DNA of 64,000 nt from Massilia glaciei (GTDB taxonomy: Bacteria > Pseudomonadota > Gammaproteobacteria > Burkholderiales > Burkholderiaceae_D): positions 1 through 64,000 of the forward strand of contig NZ_PXWF02000019.1 in NCBI RefSeq assembly GCF_003011895.2. Reading direction: 5' to 3'. The translations under genes were made by a program, and so were the position numbers. This document shows positions 48,024 to 57,300 of the stretch, piece by piece. The number at the start of each line of letters is the position of its first letter. Within the stretch, counting starts at the first letter, position 1. The notes beneath the pieces were generated by a model. That model had not been told where the DNA came from. It saw nothing but the letters and a program-made list of their open reading frames with translations, and searched no databases.

Positions 48024-49649
48024 TCACACCCAGGCGGCGGCGATCAGCGCCGCCGCCTTCTCGGCAATCATCAAGGTCGGGGCGTTGGTATTGCCTGAGG
48101 TTATAAACGGCATGACCGACGCGTCGACCACCCGCAGTCCCCCAACACCGATCACCCGCAAGGCGCTGTCGACAACGGCGTTCGGGTCGTCCACGCGCCC
48201 CATCCTGCACGTGCCCACCGGATGGAAGATCGTCGTCCCGATCAGTCCGGCGGCTTGGGCCAGCTCCTCCTCCGTGCTGTAGCCGATGCCGGGCCTGAAT
48301 TCCTCGGGCGAAAAACGCGCCAGCGCAGGCGCCGCGACAATGCGCCGCGTCAGGCGCAGGGCCGCGGCGGCCGTCGTCCTGTCCTCGGCGGTGCTGAGGT
48401 AATTGGGGGTGATTCTCGCGGCGGCATAGGAATCGACGCCGGCGATGCGAACATGGCCGCGCGATGTCGGCCGCAAGTTGCACACGCTGGCCGTGAATGC
48501 CGGGAAGGCGTGCAGCGGTTCGCCGAATCTTTCGAGCGACAGCGGCTGGACGTGGTATTCGAGGTCGGGCGTGGCCTGCGCCGGCGTCGACCGCGCGAAC
48601 GCGCCGAGTTGGGACGGCGCCATCGACATCGGTCCGCTTTGGAACATCGCATACTCGAGCCCGATCTTCATTTTTCCAAACCAACCGGCTGAGGTCGTAT
48701 TCAAGGTCCGCGCCCCCGCGACCTTGTAAATCATGCGCAGCTGCAGGTGGTCTTGCAGATTCTCGCCAACGCCGGCCAAATCGACCTGCACCCCTACCCC
48801 AAGTCCATGCAGCAACGCTGCGGGCCCGATCCCGGACAGCTGCAACAGCTGGGGTGAACCGATGGCGCCCGCAGTGAGCAAAGTCTCCCTGCGAGCGAGC
48901 GCGCGGTAGGCCGTCCCGCCGCCGGTAAATTCGACACCGCGGCAGACTTTGCCCACGACACCATTTTGAATCAACAGACGCTCGACATGACATCCCGTCA
49001 TGATGGTCAGGTTGGGACGCAACGCGATCGGCCTGAGGAAGGCCTTCGCCGTATTCCAGCGGATTCCGCGTTTCTGGTTGACCTCGAAGTAGGCGCACCC
49101 CGCATTGTCCCCACGGTTGAAGTCGGCGGTCTTGGGAATGCCGCTCTGTTCGGCCGCGTCGCGGAAGGCGTCGAGTATTTCCCAGGACAGCCTCTGCTTC
49201 TCAACACGCCACTCGCCACCGACGCCGTGCTCGTCAGAAGCGCCAGCGTGGTGATCCTCGCTGCGCATAAAAATTGGCAGCACCTTGTCCCAGGCCCAGG
49301 ACGGATCGCCCGTGGCCTCGGCCCAGCGGTCGTAATCGTGGGATTGCCCGCGCATGTAGATCATGCCGTTGATCGAGGAACTTCCACCCAGTACCTTCCC
49401 GCGCGGGTAGACCAGGCTGCGCCCGCCAAGGCCGGCGTCCGGTTCGGTTTTGAACAGCCAATCGGTGCGGGGATTGCCGATGCAGTACAAATAGCCCACC
49501 GGAATATGGATCCAGATGTAATCATCTTTGCCGCCGGCTTCAATCAGCAGCACCTTGGCCTTCTTGTCTTTCGTGAGGCGGTTTGCCAACACGCAACCGG
49601 CGGTGCCGGCGCCGACGATTATGTAGTCGTATTCTCCTGCCGATTCCAA
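48024..49649 (-). CDS. GMC-family FAD oxidoreductase
   Basis: 541-aa flavoprotein of the choline/alcohol dehydrogenase type. FAD motif YIIVGAGTAGCVLANRL, first GMC signature GGSSSINGMIYMRGQSHDYDRW, second signature AGAIGSPQLLQLSGIGP, and C-terminal HPVGTCRMG with N-T-N-A-P-T (His/Asn active pair). The initiation codon is TTG at 49649, with AAGGAG seven bases upstream and no ATG nearby. It starts 11 bases after the nitronate monooxygenase-like stop and forms an operon with it. Substrate is probably a primary or aromatic alcohol. Confidence 0.93.
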   Translation of the reverse strand: MESAGEYDYIIVGAGTAGCVLANRLTKDKKAKVLLIEAGGKDDYIWIHIPVGYLYCIGNPRTDWLFKTEPDAGLGGRSLVYPRGKVLGGSSSINGMIYMRGQSHDYDRWAEATGDPSWAWDKVLPIFMRSEDHHAGASDEHGVGGEWRVEKQRLSWEILDAFRDAAEQSGIPKTADFNRGDNAGCAYFEVNQKRGIRWNTAKAFLRPIALRPNLTIMTGCHVERLLIQNGVVGKVCRGVEFTGGGTAYRALARRETLLTAGAIGSPQLLQLSGIGPAALLHGLGVGVQVDLAGVGENLQDHLQLRMIYKVAGARTLNTTSAGWFGKMKIGLEYAMFQSGPMSMAPSQLGAFARSTPAQATPDLEYHVQPLSLERFGEPLHAFPAFTASVCNLRPTSRGHVRIAGVDSYAAARITPNYLSTAEDRTTAAAALRLTRRIVAAPALARFSPEEFRPGIGYSTEEELAQAAGLIGTTIFHPVGTCRMGRVDDPNAVVDSALRVIGVGGLRVVDASVMPFITSGNTNAPTLMIAEKAAALIAAAWV

Positions 49650-49660
49650 TCAGTACTCCT

Positions 49661-50698
49661 TCATTGGGTGCGCATTTCGGCGACCAGGGTTTGCATCAAC
49701 TGCGCGCACGGCATCGGCCTGGCCCTGCGCACTTCGGCCCCGGCCCACAACGACATATTGTCGGTATCGCCGCTTTGCCCGGCCGCCTTGCGGATACCCG
49801 CCGTCAAGGCGTTTTGCACGGGATAATTGGGCACCTGCGACTCGACCGCCTGCATGCGCCGCATAAAACCGTTGACCAGGCCGCGCGCATAACGGCCGGT
49901 GAAGGCCCGGGTCAAACGGGTGTCGATACCGCCCGCATTGACAAGCGCGTGCCTGTACGCCGGGTTGATACCGGACTCGTCGCAAACAAGGAAGGCCGTG
50001 CCCATTTGCACCGCGCACGCACCGAGCCGAAGCGCCTCGTTGATATCGACCCCCGTCATGATGCCGCCAGCGGCGATCAGCGGGATGCGCACCTCGTCCG
50101 CCGCGGCGGACCAGAGCTCGCGCGCAGGCAGGTTGGCCGCCTCCTGCGGCCCCATGAAGGTGCCGCGGTGGCCACCCGACTCTATACCCGACGCAATGAC
50201 CGCATCGGCACCCACGGCCTCCCACGCCTGCGCCTCGTCGACCGTGGTCGCGGTGCCGATCACGATGATGCCGGCGTCGTGCAGCCGTTCAATTTGAACC
50301 TCGTTGAGAATTCCGAAAGTAAAGCTGCCGACAGCCGGCTTGAGCGCTATCAGCGTGTCCAATTGCGCCGCGAAATCCTCGCACCAGGAAGACGGCAGCG
50401 GCAACGAATCCCAACCCAGACCCTCGAAGACGGGGCGCAATAATTGAGTCCCACGCACAATCTCGTCGGCAGTCGGGCTCGGCCTGTCCTGAATAAATAG
50501 ATTGAGCACGAAGGGCCGGTCGCTCAATTTCCTCAGCTCGGCAACCTGCTGGGCAATAGCGTCGGGCGATAGCATGCCGCATCCGAGCGAACCGAGTCCA
50601 CCGGCATTCGATACGGCCGCGGCAAGCGCAGGCGTGCTACCCCCGCCCGCCATCGGCCCTTGAATGATGGGAAATTTCCACAAGGCTTGCAGATTCAT
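49661..50698 (-). CDS. Nitronate monooxygenase-family FMN enzyme
   Basis: 345-aa TIM-barrel flavoenzyme. N-terminal FPIIQGPMAGGGSTPALAAAVSNAGGLGSLGCG, GGHRG phosphate loop in IASGIESGGHRGTFMG, then IPLIAAGGIMTGVDINEALRLGACAVQMGTAFLVCDES. It is the typical class I NMO. GAGGAGAAG precedes ATG 50698. It is co-transcribed with the GMC gene, suggesting joint use in an alcohol/nitro-compound catabolism. It is adjacent to the origin-like region; its start lies 90 bases left of the first DnaA box. Confidence 0.92.
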   Translation of the reverse strand: MNLQALWKFPIIQGPMAGGGSTPALAAAVSNAGGLGSLGCGMLSPDAIAQQVAELRKLSDRPFVLNLFIQDRPSPTADEIVRGTQLLRPVFEGLGWDSLPLPSSWCEDFAAQLDTLIALKPAVGSFTFGILNEVQIERLHDAGIIVIGTATTVDEAQAWEAVGADAVIASGIESGGHRGTFMGPQEAANLPARELWSAAADEVRIPLIAAGGIMTGVDINEALRLGACAVQMGTAFLVCDESGINPAYRHALVNAGGIDTRLTRAFTGRYARGLVNGFMRRMQAVESQVPNYPVQNALTAGIRKAAGQSGDTDNMSLWAGAEVRRARPMPCAQLMQTLVAEMRTQ

Positions 50699-50787
50699 GC
50701 GCTTCTCCTCGGCTGCGAACATGACAAGATTAGCAGAAGGCGCGACCAAGGGAGCGCCAATCCGCGCTGTGAACACCGCAAGCGGGC

Positions 50788-51005
50788 TGTGGATAACTCT
50801 ATGCATATCCACAGGTATCGATTGTGGATAAACGAGACTTTATCCACACGCCATTTTTTATCCAGAAAGTGTTCTTCGAGCATACAGACTAGCTAAGCCA
50901 GTTATACTTCTCATAAACCATTGATCTCCTTCAAATTTTTACGCTTGTCCACAGAAAACACCCCCTGTTAACAACTATTACTAAACTTGTATACACACTT
51001 TTTGA
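50788..51005 (+). other. oriC module 1: DnaA boxes, DnaA-trio-like run and AT-rich stretch
   Basis: Perfect TTATCCACA/TGTGGATAA boxes at 50788, 50823 (both TGTGGATAA) and 50840 (TTATCCACA). One-mismatch boxes at 50805 (ATATCCACA), 50858 (TTATCCAGA) and 50945 (TTGTCCACA). After the last box comes a spacer with CACCCCCTG, then ACTATTACTAAA at 50974-50985, whose complement reads TAG-TAA-TAG as DnaA-trios do, then an AT-rich stretch with TTGTATACACAC. This is the box / GC cluster / trio / unwinding-element order of bacterial origins. Module 2 repeats it 632 bp further on. Confidence 0.8.
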
Positions 51006-51419
51006 GTAAACAAGAAAAGACAGCGAAGCGCGAGCAAACCCCGAAGATCAAAAAAAAGACCAGGGCCAAAGAAAGCCTCATCCTGAAAAACTGAACAAGC
51101 AAGCACAAGCCATCTAAGGCATCGCCACCTCGACTGCAAGACCGTTCACCCCGGACATCGCAATCTTGGCCTAAAACGGCACCTGGACCCCCTGAAGACA
51201 AAATGGCCCCACTTTTGACGACCCTGAAGCCACGCCAAACGAAAAAAAAACGGTCCACGTCCCGTGTCATCGAAACTTAACAGGAATGCACGCCAAACCG
51301 TTCGCCAAGATGGATCCTTGCCTACAAGCACTTTAGTCAACCTAAGCTTGACGCAGGCATGTTCAAGGTTGAGATCAAACGGGCATAATGTTGCTTTTCG
51401 ACACAGATTCACGGACGCC
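51006..51419. other. Gene-free spacer between the two origin modules
   Basis: About 410 bases without an acceptable gene; short open frames have no coding bias or ribosome site. It contains an A-tract AAAAAAAAGACC near 51050 and an A9 run near 51245. No DnaA box is seen. It separates the duplicated modules and may hold a transcript or binding sites that I cannot recognise. Confidence 0.5.
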
Positions 51420-51640
51420 TGTGGATAAGCCGCTGGATATCCACAGGGTGAACTGTGAAGAAGTCACTACTTTTTCCACAGGCAAGTTTTTATCCAACAA
51501 CCGTCCCCGTTGGATACAAGGCTTATCCTGCTACTTTAAATTCGCGTAAACCGATGATATTGTTACTTTTTTTTGACTTATCCACAAAAAAAGCGTCGTT
51601 TACTATCACTACTAAATTTGTATACATACCTTTTATATAA
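51420..51640 (+). other. oriC module 2: positional copy of module 1
   Basis: Perfect boxes at 51420 (TGTGGATAA) and 51578 (TTATCCACA). Degenerate boxes stand at 51437, 51454, 51472 and 51490, each about 631-633 bp from its module 1 equivalent. After the 51578 box comes the spacer AAAAAAAGCGTCG, then ACTATCACTACTAAA (complement TAG-TAG-TGA-TAG: trio-like), then TTTGTATACATACCTTTTATATAAAA as a strongly AT-rich unwinding candidate. 19 bases at 51611-51629 match 50980-50998 with two changes. Unwinding would proceed rightwards toward the nucleosidase gene. Confidence 0.82.
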
Positions 51641-51706
51641 AACAGTAAACAGGACAAACCCCGTGAACAACCCCGGAAACACCCGAAAAGCAGGCTTGCA
51701 GACCCT

Positions 51707-52498
51707 ATGAAAACGTCAAAAAAAATGCGCTTGGGGATCATTAGCGCCCTCCCTGATGAACAGAAGGGCTTAATAGAGGCCATGGGAGGCCCCGCCAGGC
51801 TCACGCACGGCATGCGTGACTACTCACTAGGCCAGTTGTGGGGTATCGAGGCTGTGTGCGTCGTCTCGCGCATTGGCAAGGTTGCCGCAGCGATGGCGGC
51901 GACCGTGCTTGTGGAGAAGTTCGAAGTTACCCACATCATCTTCACCGGCGTCGCCGGCGCGGGCGATGCAAAGGTGCGTGTCGGCGATGTTGTTATCGCG
52001 GAAGCACTGGTTCAACACGATATGGACTGCCGCCCCCAGTTTCCAAAATTTGAAGTGCCGCTCACGGGCCAATCGCACTTCAAGCCTGATCCAGAGCTGA
52101 GCAATGTACTGGGGCAGGCGGCGGACGACTTCTTCGACATCGATTTTTCCAGCGTCATCCAAAGCAAGGATCGACGCGAGTTCAAACTCGAATGGCCGCG
52201 GGTGCACCGTGGGCTCGTGGCCAGTGGCGATCAGTTCATCAGCAACCGCGCGCACCTCGCCCAGCTAGGTGCATCGCTTCCGGGCTTGCTGGCGGTGGAG
52301 ATGGAGGGGGCGGCGGTGGCCCAGGTGTGTTTTGAACTGGGCGTGCCGTTTGCGGGCATCAGGACGATTTCCGAAAGTGCGAATGAGGATGCAGGAAACA
52401 ACTTTCTGCGTTTTGTGAAATCGGTCGCCTCGCTCTATGCCTTGCACATCATTCATCGATTCTGCGTCGACATGAAAGCCAAGGCGCCCAGCAGGTAG
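51707..52498 (+). CDS. MTA/SAH nucleosidase-family protein (Pfs-like)
   Basis: 263-aa PNP/UDP-family nucleosidase that by family removes adenine from 5'-methylthioadenosine and S-adenosylhomocysteine. Signs are IISALPDEQKGLIEAMG (Glu of the site), IFTGVAGAGDAKVRVGDVVIAEALVQHDMD, and AVEMEGAAVAQVCFELGVPFAGIRTISESANEDAG. The catalytic Asp of the usual ISDxAD motif is Glu here (ISESAN), so activity may be altered or lost. It is about 30 residues longer than E. coli Pfs. It lies directly right of origin module 2 and would be transcribed away from it. Confidence 0.85.
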   Translation: MKTSKKMRLGIISALPDEQKGLIEAMGGPARLTHGMRDYSLGQLWGIEAVCVVSRIGKVAAAMAATVLVEKFEVTHIIFTGVAGAGDAKVRVGDVVIAEALVQHDMDCRPQFPKFEVPLTGQSHFKPDPELSNVLGQAADDFFDIDFSSVIQSKDRREFKLEWPRVHRGLVASGDQFISNRAHLAQLGASLPGLLAVEMEGAAVAQVCFELGVPFAGIRTISESANEDAGNNFLRFVKSVASLYALHIIHRFCVDMKAKAPSR

Positions 52499-52519
52499 CG
52501 ACCGCCGGGCGGGACCGGA

Positions 52520-53008
52520 TCAGTAGCCGTGTTTATTCTTGAGATAGACGGGCCACAGCCACCACACGCAAATGATGAGTGTGGCCATGATGCCGCTGAT
52601 GCCCAGCCCGATGGCGAGGCCAAACACCTCGGATATCACGAGGTTGGTTCCCAATATCAGCGAACAAGCCAGGCTGAGCGCACCAAACAGGATCTGCCTG
52701 GTGGCCATGCGCTTGAAGCGGGCGCGGTCTTGGAGCGGACGCATCAAACGGTGCTGGATCGCCGGTCCGCTGAGCAGGACCAGGCTGGCCAGCGAAAACA
52801 CGAACGTCGCCAGGAAGATGATTTTTTCCAGGTGCTGGATCTGCCTGAAACCGCCGTTGAAAGGCAGGATGATCAGGAAGGCCGTCAGCATCTGCGCGCC
52901 CGGCAACAGGATGCGCAACTCGCTGAGCATGTCGGAAAAATCACCGTCGTCATTAAGGTCGGGCGGCGCGAGCGGTTCGGTCGGTTGTGTTTGTTTGTCG
53001 AGGGGCAT
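52520..53008 (-). CDS. Four-helix membrane protein, DUF6328-like
   Basis: 162-aa protein. The N-terminal 25 residues are polar, then SELRILLPGAQMLTAFLIILPFNGGFRQI, which resembles DUF6328 proteins (from memory). Four hydrophobic helices follow (about 36-56, 62-82, 101-122, 130-152), ending in WWLWPVYLKNKHGY. Function unknown. ATG 53008 is taken because the upstream in-frame codons give no similarity. Convergent with the nucleosidase gene. Confidence 0.78.
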   Translation of the reverse strand: MPLDKQTQPTEPLAPPDLNDDGDFSDMLSELRILLPGAQMLTAFLIILPFNGGFRQIQHLEKIIFLATFVFSLASLVLLSGPAIQHRLMRPLQDRARFKRMATRQILFGALSLACSLILGTNLVISEVFGLAIGLGISGIMATLIICVWWLWPVYLKNKHGY

Positions 53009-53120
53009 GGCGGATTGATAACGGCTGATCAGGGTCCGATTATACGACCGCCGGCCATTTCGCACAGCCCGTTAGAAGGCCATCGCGCCGCCCCGGCCTG
53101 GCGCGATGGCTGCCACCGCA

Positions 53121-54236
53121 TCAGGCCAGCATTTTGTCGGCCGGAACGTGGTCGAAACCGAGCGCGCCCGCGACCGCGCCGTACGTCACCTTGCCCAGGC
53201 ATACGTTCAGGCCGTTTTTGAGGTGGGGATCGTCGCGCATCGCCTGGCGCCAGCCTTTTTCGGCCAGCGCGACCGCGTGCCCGATGGTCGCGTTGTTGAG
53301 CGCGAAGGTCGAGGTGCGCGCCACCGCGCCGGGCATGTTGGCCACGCAGTAGTGCACCACGCCGTCGACCACGTAGGTCGGATCGGCATGGGTGGTCGCA
53401 TGCGAGGTCTCGAAGCAGCCGCCCTGGTCGATCGCCACGTCGACCACGACCGCGCCGGGCTTCATGCGCGAGATCATGGCGCGCGTGACCAGCTTGGGCG
53501 CGGCCGCGCCCGGCACCAGCACGCCGCCCACGACCAGGTCGGCCGACAGCACCGATTCTTCGATCGCATGCGCGTTCGAGTACAGGGTCGAAATCCGGTT
53601 GCCGTACACAAGGTCGAGCTGGCGCAGGCGCTCGATGCTTTTGTCGAGCACCGTCACGCGCGCGCCAGTGCCGACCGCCATCTGCATGGCGTTGGTGCCG
53701 ACCACGCCGGCGCCGATGATGACCACGTGGCCCTGGGCCACGCCCGGCACGCCGCCGAGCAGCAAACCCATGCCGCCTTTCGATTTTTCGAGGTGGGCGG
53801 CGCCGGCCTGGATCGCCATGCGGCCGGCCACTTCGCTCATCGGGGCCAGCAGCGGCAGGCCGCCGCCGGCGCCGGTGATGGTTTCGTAGGCGATGCACAC
53901 CGCGCCCGATTTGACCAGCGCCGCCGTCTGTTCCGGGTCCGGCGCGAGATGCAGGTAGGTGTAAAGGATCTGGCCCTCGCTGAGCATGGCGCATTCGCCC
54001 GGCTGCGGCTCCTTGACTTTGACGATCATGGCGCTGCGCGCGAAGATCTCTTTGGCCGTCTCGACAATGCTGGCGCCCGCCGCGACATACTGGTCGTCGG
54101 ACAGGCCGATCGCCGAACCGGCGTCTTTTTGCACCAGCACCTGGTGGCCGCGCAGGGTCAGTTCGCGTACGCTCGGCGGGGTCAGGCCCACCCGGTACTC
54201 GTGGTTTTTTATCTCTTTTGGTACGCCTACAATCAT
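53121..54236 (-). CDS. ald: Alanine dehydrogenase
   Basis: 371-aa NAD-dependent enzyme interconverting L-alanine and pyruvate plus ammonia. N-terminal [31 protein letters not shown], catalytic Lys in [10 protein letters not shown], His in [13 protein letters not shown] motif [20 protein letters not shown], and [20 protein letters not shown] 54236 is preceded by GGAGG. It is next to putA in the same orientation, 113 bases after putA's stop, so proline and alanine catabolism are neighbours. Confidence 0.97.
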   Translation of the reverse strand: MIVGVPKEIKNHEYRVGLTPPSVRELTLRGHQVLVQKDAGSAIGLSDDQYVAAGASIVETAKEIFARSAMIVKVKEPQPGECAMLSEGQILYTYLHLAPDPEQTAALVKSGAVCIAYETITGAGGGLPLLAPMSEVAGRMAIQAGAAHLEKSKGGMGLLLGGVPGVAQGHVVIIGAGVVGTNAMQMAVGTGARVTVLDKSIERLRQLDLVYGNRISTLYSNAHAIEESVLSADLVVGGVLVPGAAAPKLVTRAMISRMKPGAVVVDVAIDQGGCFETSHATTHADPTYVVDGVVHYCVANMPGAVARTSTFALNNATIGHAVALAEKGWRQAMRDDPHLKNGLNVCLGKVTYGAVAGALGFDHVPADKMLA

Positions 54237-54349
54237 GTCATCCTCCAAGATGTGCTGCTACTGGCCCGCCGGCGCCGGGAATCGGACCGGCGGGTGGTTT
54301 AATTTGGATGTCGCGCATCCAATTCTTCAATCATTACAGTCGTCAATCA

Positions 54350-57300
54350 TTACAGGCCCAGCGTCATCAGGCTTGCGTTACCGCCAGCGGCGGTCGTGTT
54401 GACGCACAGGGCGCGTTCGGCCACCAGCCGCCAGAGCGGGATCGCACCCTCCTCCGAGGTGTCGATCACGCCGACGATGGGTCCGGAGCGCGCCGCCAGC
54501 ACCGGACGCAGCCCGGCCACCAGCGAAGACTCGACCAGCGCGAGCTGGAATCCGTGCTTGCAGGCGTCGACGCTGGAGACGAATTCGATGTGCTCCTTGA
54601 CCTGCGGCGGCAGGCCGTTCGGTATCACGTCCTGCGAGCGCGCCACCACCACCGCCCGGTTGCCGGTGGCCAGCACGGCCGCCAACTGGTTGAGCAGCAC
54701 GCCGATGTCGGCCGCCGCGCACAGCACCGTGCCGCGCCTGGCGAACGCGAGGCTGTTGCGCTCGCCGGTCGGTCCGGGCAGCGTCAGTGTGCTGCCGAAC
54801 AGCGTGGTGCGCATGTATTGTTCGGCCAGCGTGACGACGCGCTGGTGGCCGTGGTTGCGGGCCCACGCCAACAGGGCCTCGAGGCCGGCGCTGGCGTGGC
54901 GGTCGTGCTGGAGCAGCGCCGGCGCGCCATGCTGCAGGCGCTTGAGGTAGAGCGGGCCGCCGGCCTTCGGACCGGTGCCGGACATGCCCTCGCCGCCGAA
55001 CGGCTGCACGCCGACGACCGCGCCGACGATATTGCGGTTCACGTAGATGTTGCCGACATGGGCGCGCGAGGCGACGAAGTCGATGGTCTCGTCGATGCGC
55101 GAATGGACCCCGAGCGTGAGGCCGAAGCCGCTCGCGTTGATCGCGTCGATCAGCTTGGGCAGGTCGGCGCGGCGGTAGCGGATGATGTGCAGCACCGGGC
55201 CGAACACCTCGCGCGTGAGCTCCGACAGCGAACCGATTTCGAGCACGGTCGGCGCCACGAAGGTGCCCTGGGCCGCCAGTTCGGGCGCCAGCTCGAGCGC
55301 GAAGTGGCTCTTGGCGGTCGGCTTGAGGCGCGCGATGTGATCCAGCAGCTCTTGCCTGGCTTGGGCGTCGATCACGGGGCCGATGTCGGTTTCGAGGCGG
55401 TCGGGGTTGCCGACGCGCAGCTCCTGCATCGCGCCCCTGAGCATCTTGATGGTCTTGTCGGCGATCTCCTCCTGCAGCAGCAGCACCCGCAGCGCCGAGC
55501 AGCGCTGGCCGGCGCTGTCGAAGGCCGAGCTCATCACGTCCTGCACCACCTGCTCGGGCAGCGCCGACGAGTCGACGATGAGCGCGTTCTGGCCGCCGGT
55601 CTCGGCGATCAGGGCGATGTCGGCCGACTCCCGGACCGCGCGTTTGGCGAGCGTCTGGTTGATCAGTTGTGCGACCCCGGTCGAGCCGGTGAAGATCACG
55701 CCCTTGACGCGGGCGTCGTTGCACAGCGCCGCGCCGACGCTTTCGCCGCGGCCCGGCAGCAGTTGCAGCGCGCCGGACGGGACCCCCGCCTCGCGGAACA
55801 ATTCGACGGCGCGGTGCGCGATCAGCGGGGTTTGTTCCGCCGGCTTGGCCAGCACCACATTGCCGGCGGCGAGCGCCGCGGCCACCTGCCCGGTGAAGAT
55901 CGCGAGCGGGAAGTTCCAGGGGCTGATGCAGGCGACCGGGCCGAGCGCGAGCAGGTTCTGGGTGCCGTCCACCTGGGCCGCGTAGTAGCGCAGGAAGTCG
56001 ACCGCCTCGCGGATCTCGGCGATCGCGTTCGGCAGCGACTTGCCCGCCTCGCGCACGGCCAGTCCCATCAGCTCGTCGCGGTGCCGCTCGAACAATTCGG
56101 CCACGCGCGTGAGCATCGCCGCGCGCCGCGACGGCGGCGTGGTCTGCCAGTCCATCGCGTAGGCGGCGGCGGCGGCGAGCGCGGTTTCGACCTCGTCCGC
56201 CGAAGCTTCGCGCACCCGGCCGACGAGATCGGCCTTTTGCGCCGGATTGACGATGTCGAGCGCGGGCGCGCCGGCGCCGGTGGCGCCGTCGATCAGCGGC
56301 GCGGCCTGCCATTGGCGCGGCCGGGCCAGCGCGGCGCCGAGCGCGCGCAGGGTGGACTCGTCGCTCAGGTCGAGGCCGGCCGAGTTGGCGCGCTCGCCGC
56401 CGAACAGGGCCGGCGGCAGCGCGATGCCCGGATGCGGCGCGCCGCCGTCGGCGCGCGCGGCGGCGAACGGATCGTCCACCAGGGTGTCGATGCTAACGCC
56501 CTCGTCGACGATCTGGTTGACGAACGAGGAGTTGGCGCCGTTTTCGAGCAGGCGCCGCACCAGGTAGGCGAGCAGGGTCTCGTGCGAACCGACCGGCGCG
56601 TAGATGCGGCACGGTTTGTCCAGGTTGGCGCCGCCGACCACCTGGTCGTACAGGGTCTCGCCCATGCCGTGCAGGCACTGGAACTCGTAGTCGTCGATGC
56701 GCGCCCGCTTGGCCCAGGTGTAGATGACGGCCAGGCTGTGCGCGTTGTGGGTGGCGAACTGCGGGTACAGCAGGCCAACCGCGGCGAGCAGCTTTTTGGC
56801 GCACACCAGGTACGAGACGTCGGTGTGGACCTTGCGCGTGTAGACCGGGTAGCCGGGCATGCCGTCGACCTGGGCGCGCTTGATCTCGGCGTCCCAATAG
56901 GCGCCCTTGACCAGCCGGACCATGAACTTGCGGCCGCTGCGGCGCGCCAGGTCGGCCAAAAAGTCGATCACGAACGGGCAGCGCTTCTGGTAGGCCTGCA
57001 CCACGAAGCCGATGCCCTCGAAGCCGGCCAGTTCGGGGTCGAACGCGAGCGACTCCATCATGTCGAGCGAGATCTCGAGGCGGTCGGCCTCCTCGGCGTC
57101 GATGTTGAGGCCGATGTTGTAGCGCTTGGCCAGCAGCGCCAGGCTGCGCACGCGCGGCAGCAGTTCGCCCATCATGCGCGCGTGCTGGGCGCGGCTGTAG
57201 CGCGGATGCAGCGCCGACAGCTTGACCGAGATGCCCGGGCCGTCCTTGATGCCGCGCCCGTTGGAGGCCTTGCCGATCGCGTGGATCGCGCGCTCGTAGG

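Noticed and set aside
51146-51412. Minus-strand 88-codon frame in the origin spacer
   Set aside because: No ribosome site, atypical composition, overlaps the non-coding region between the modules.
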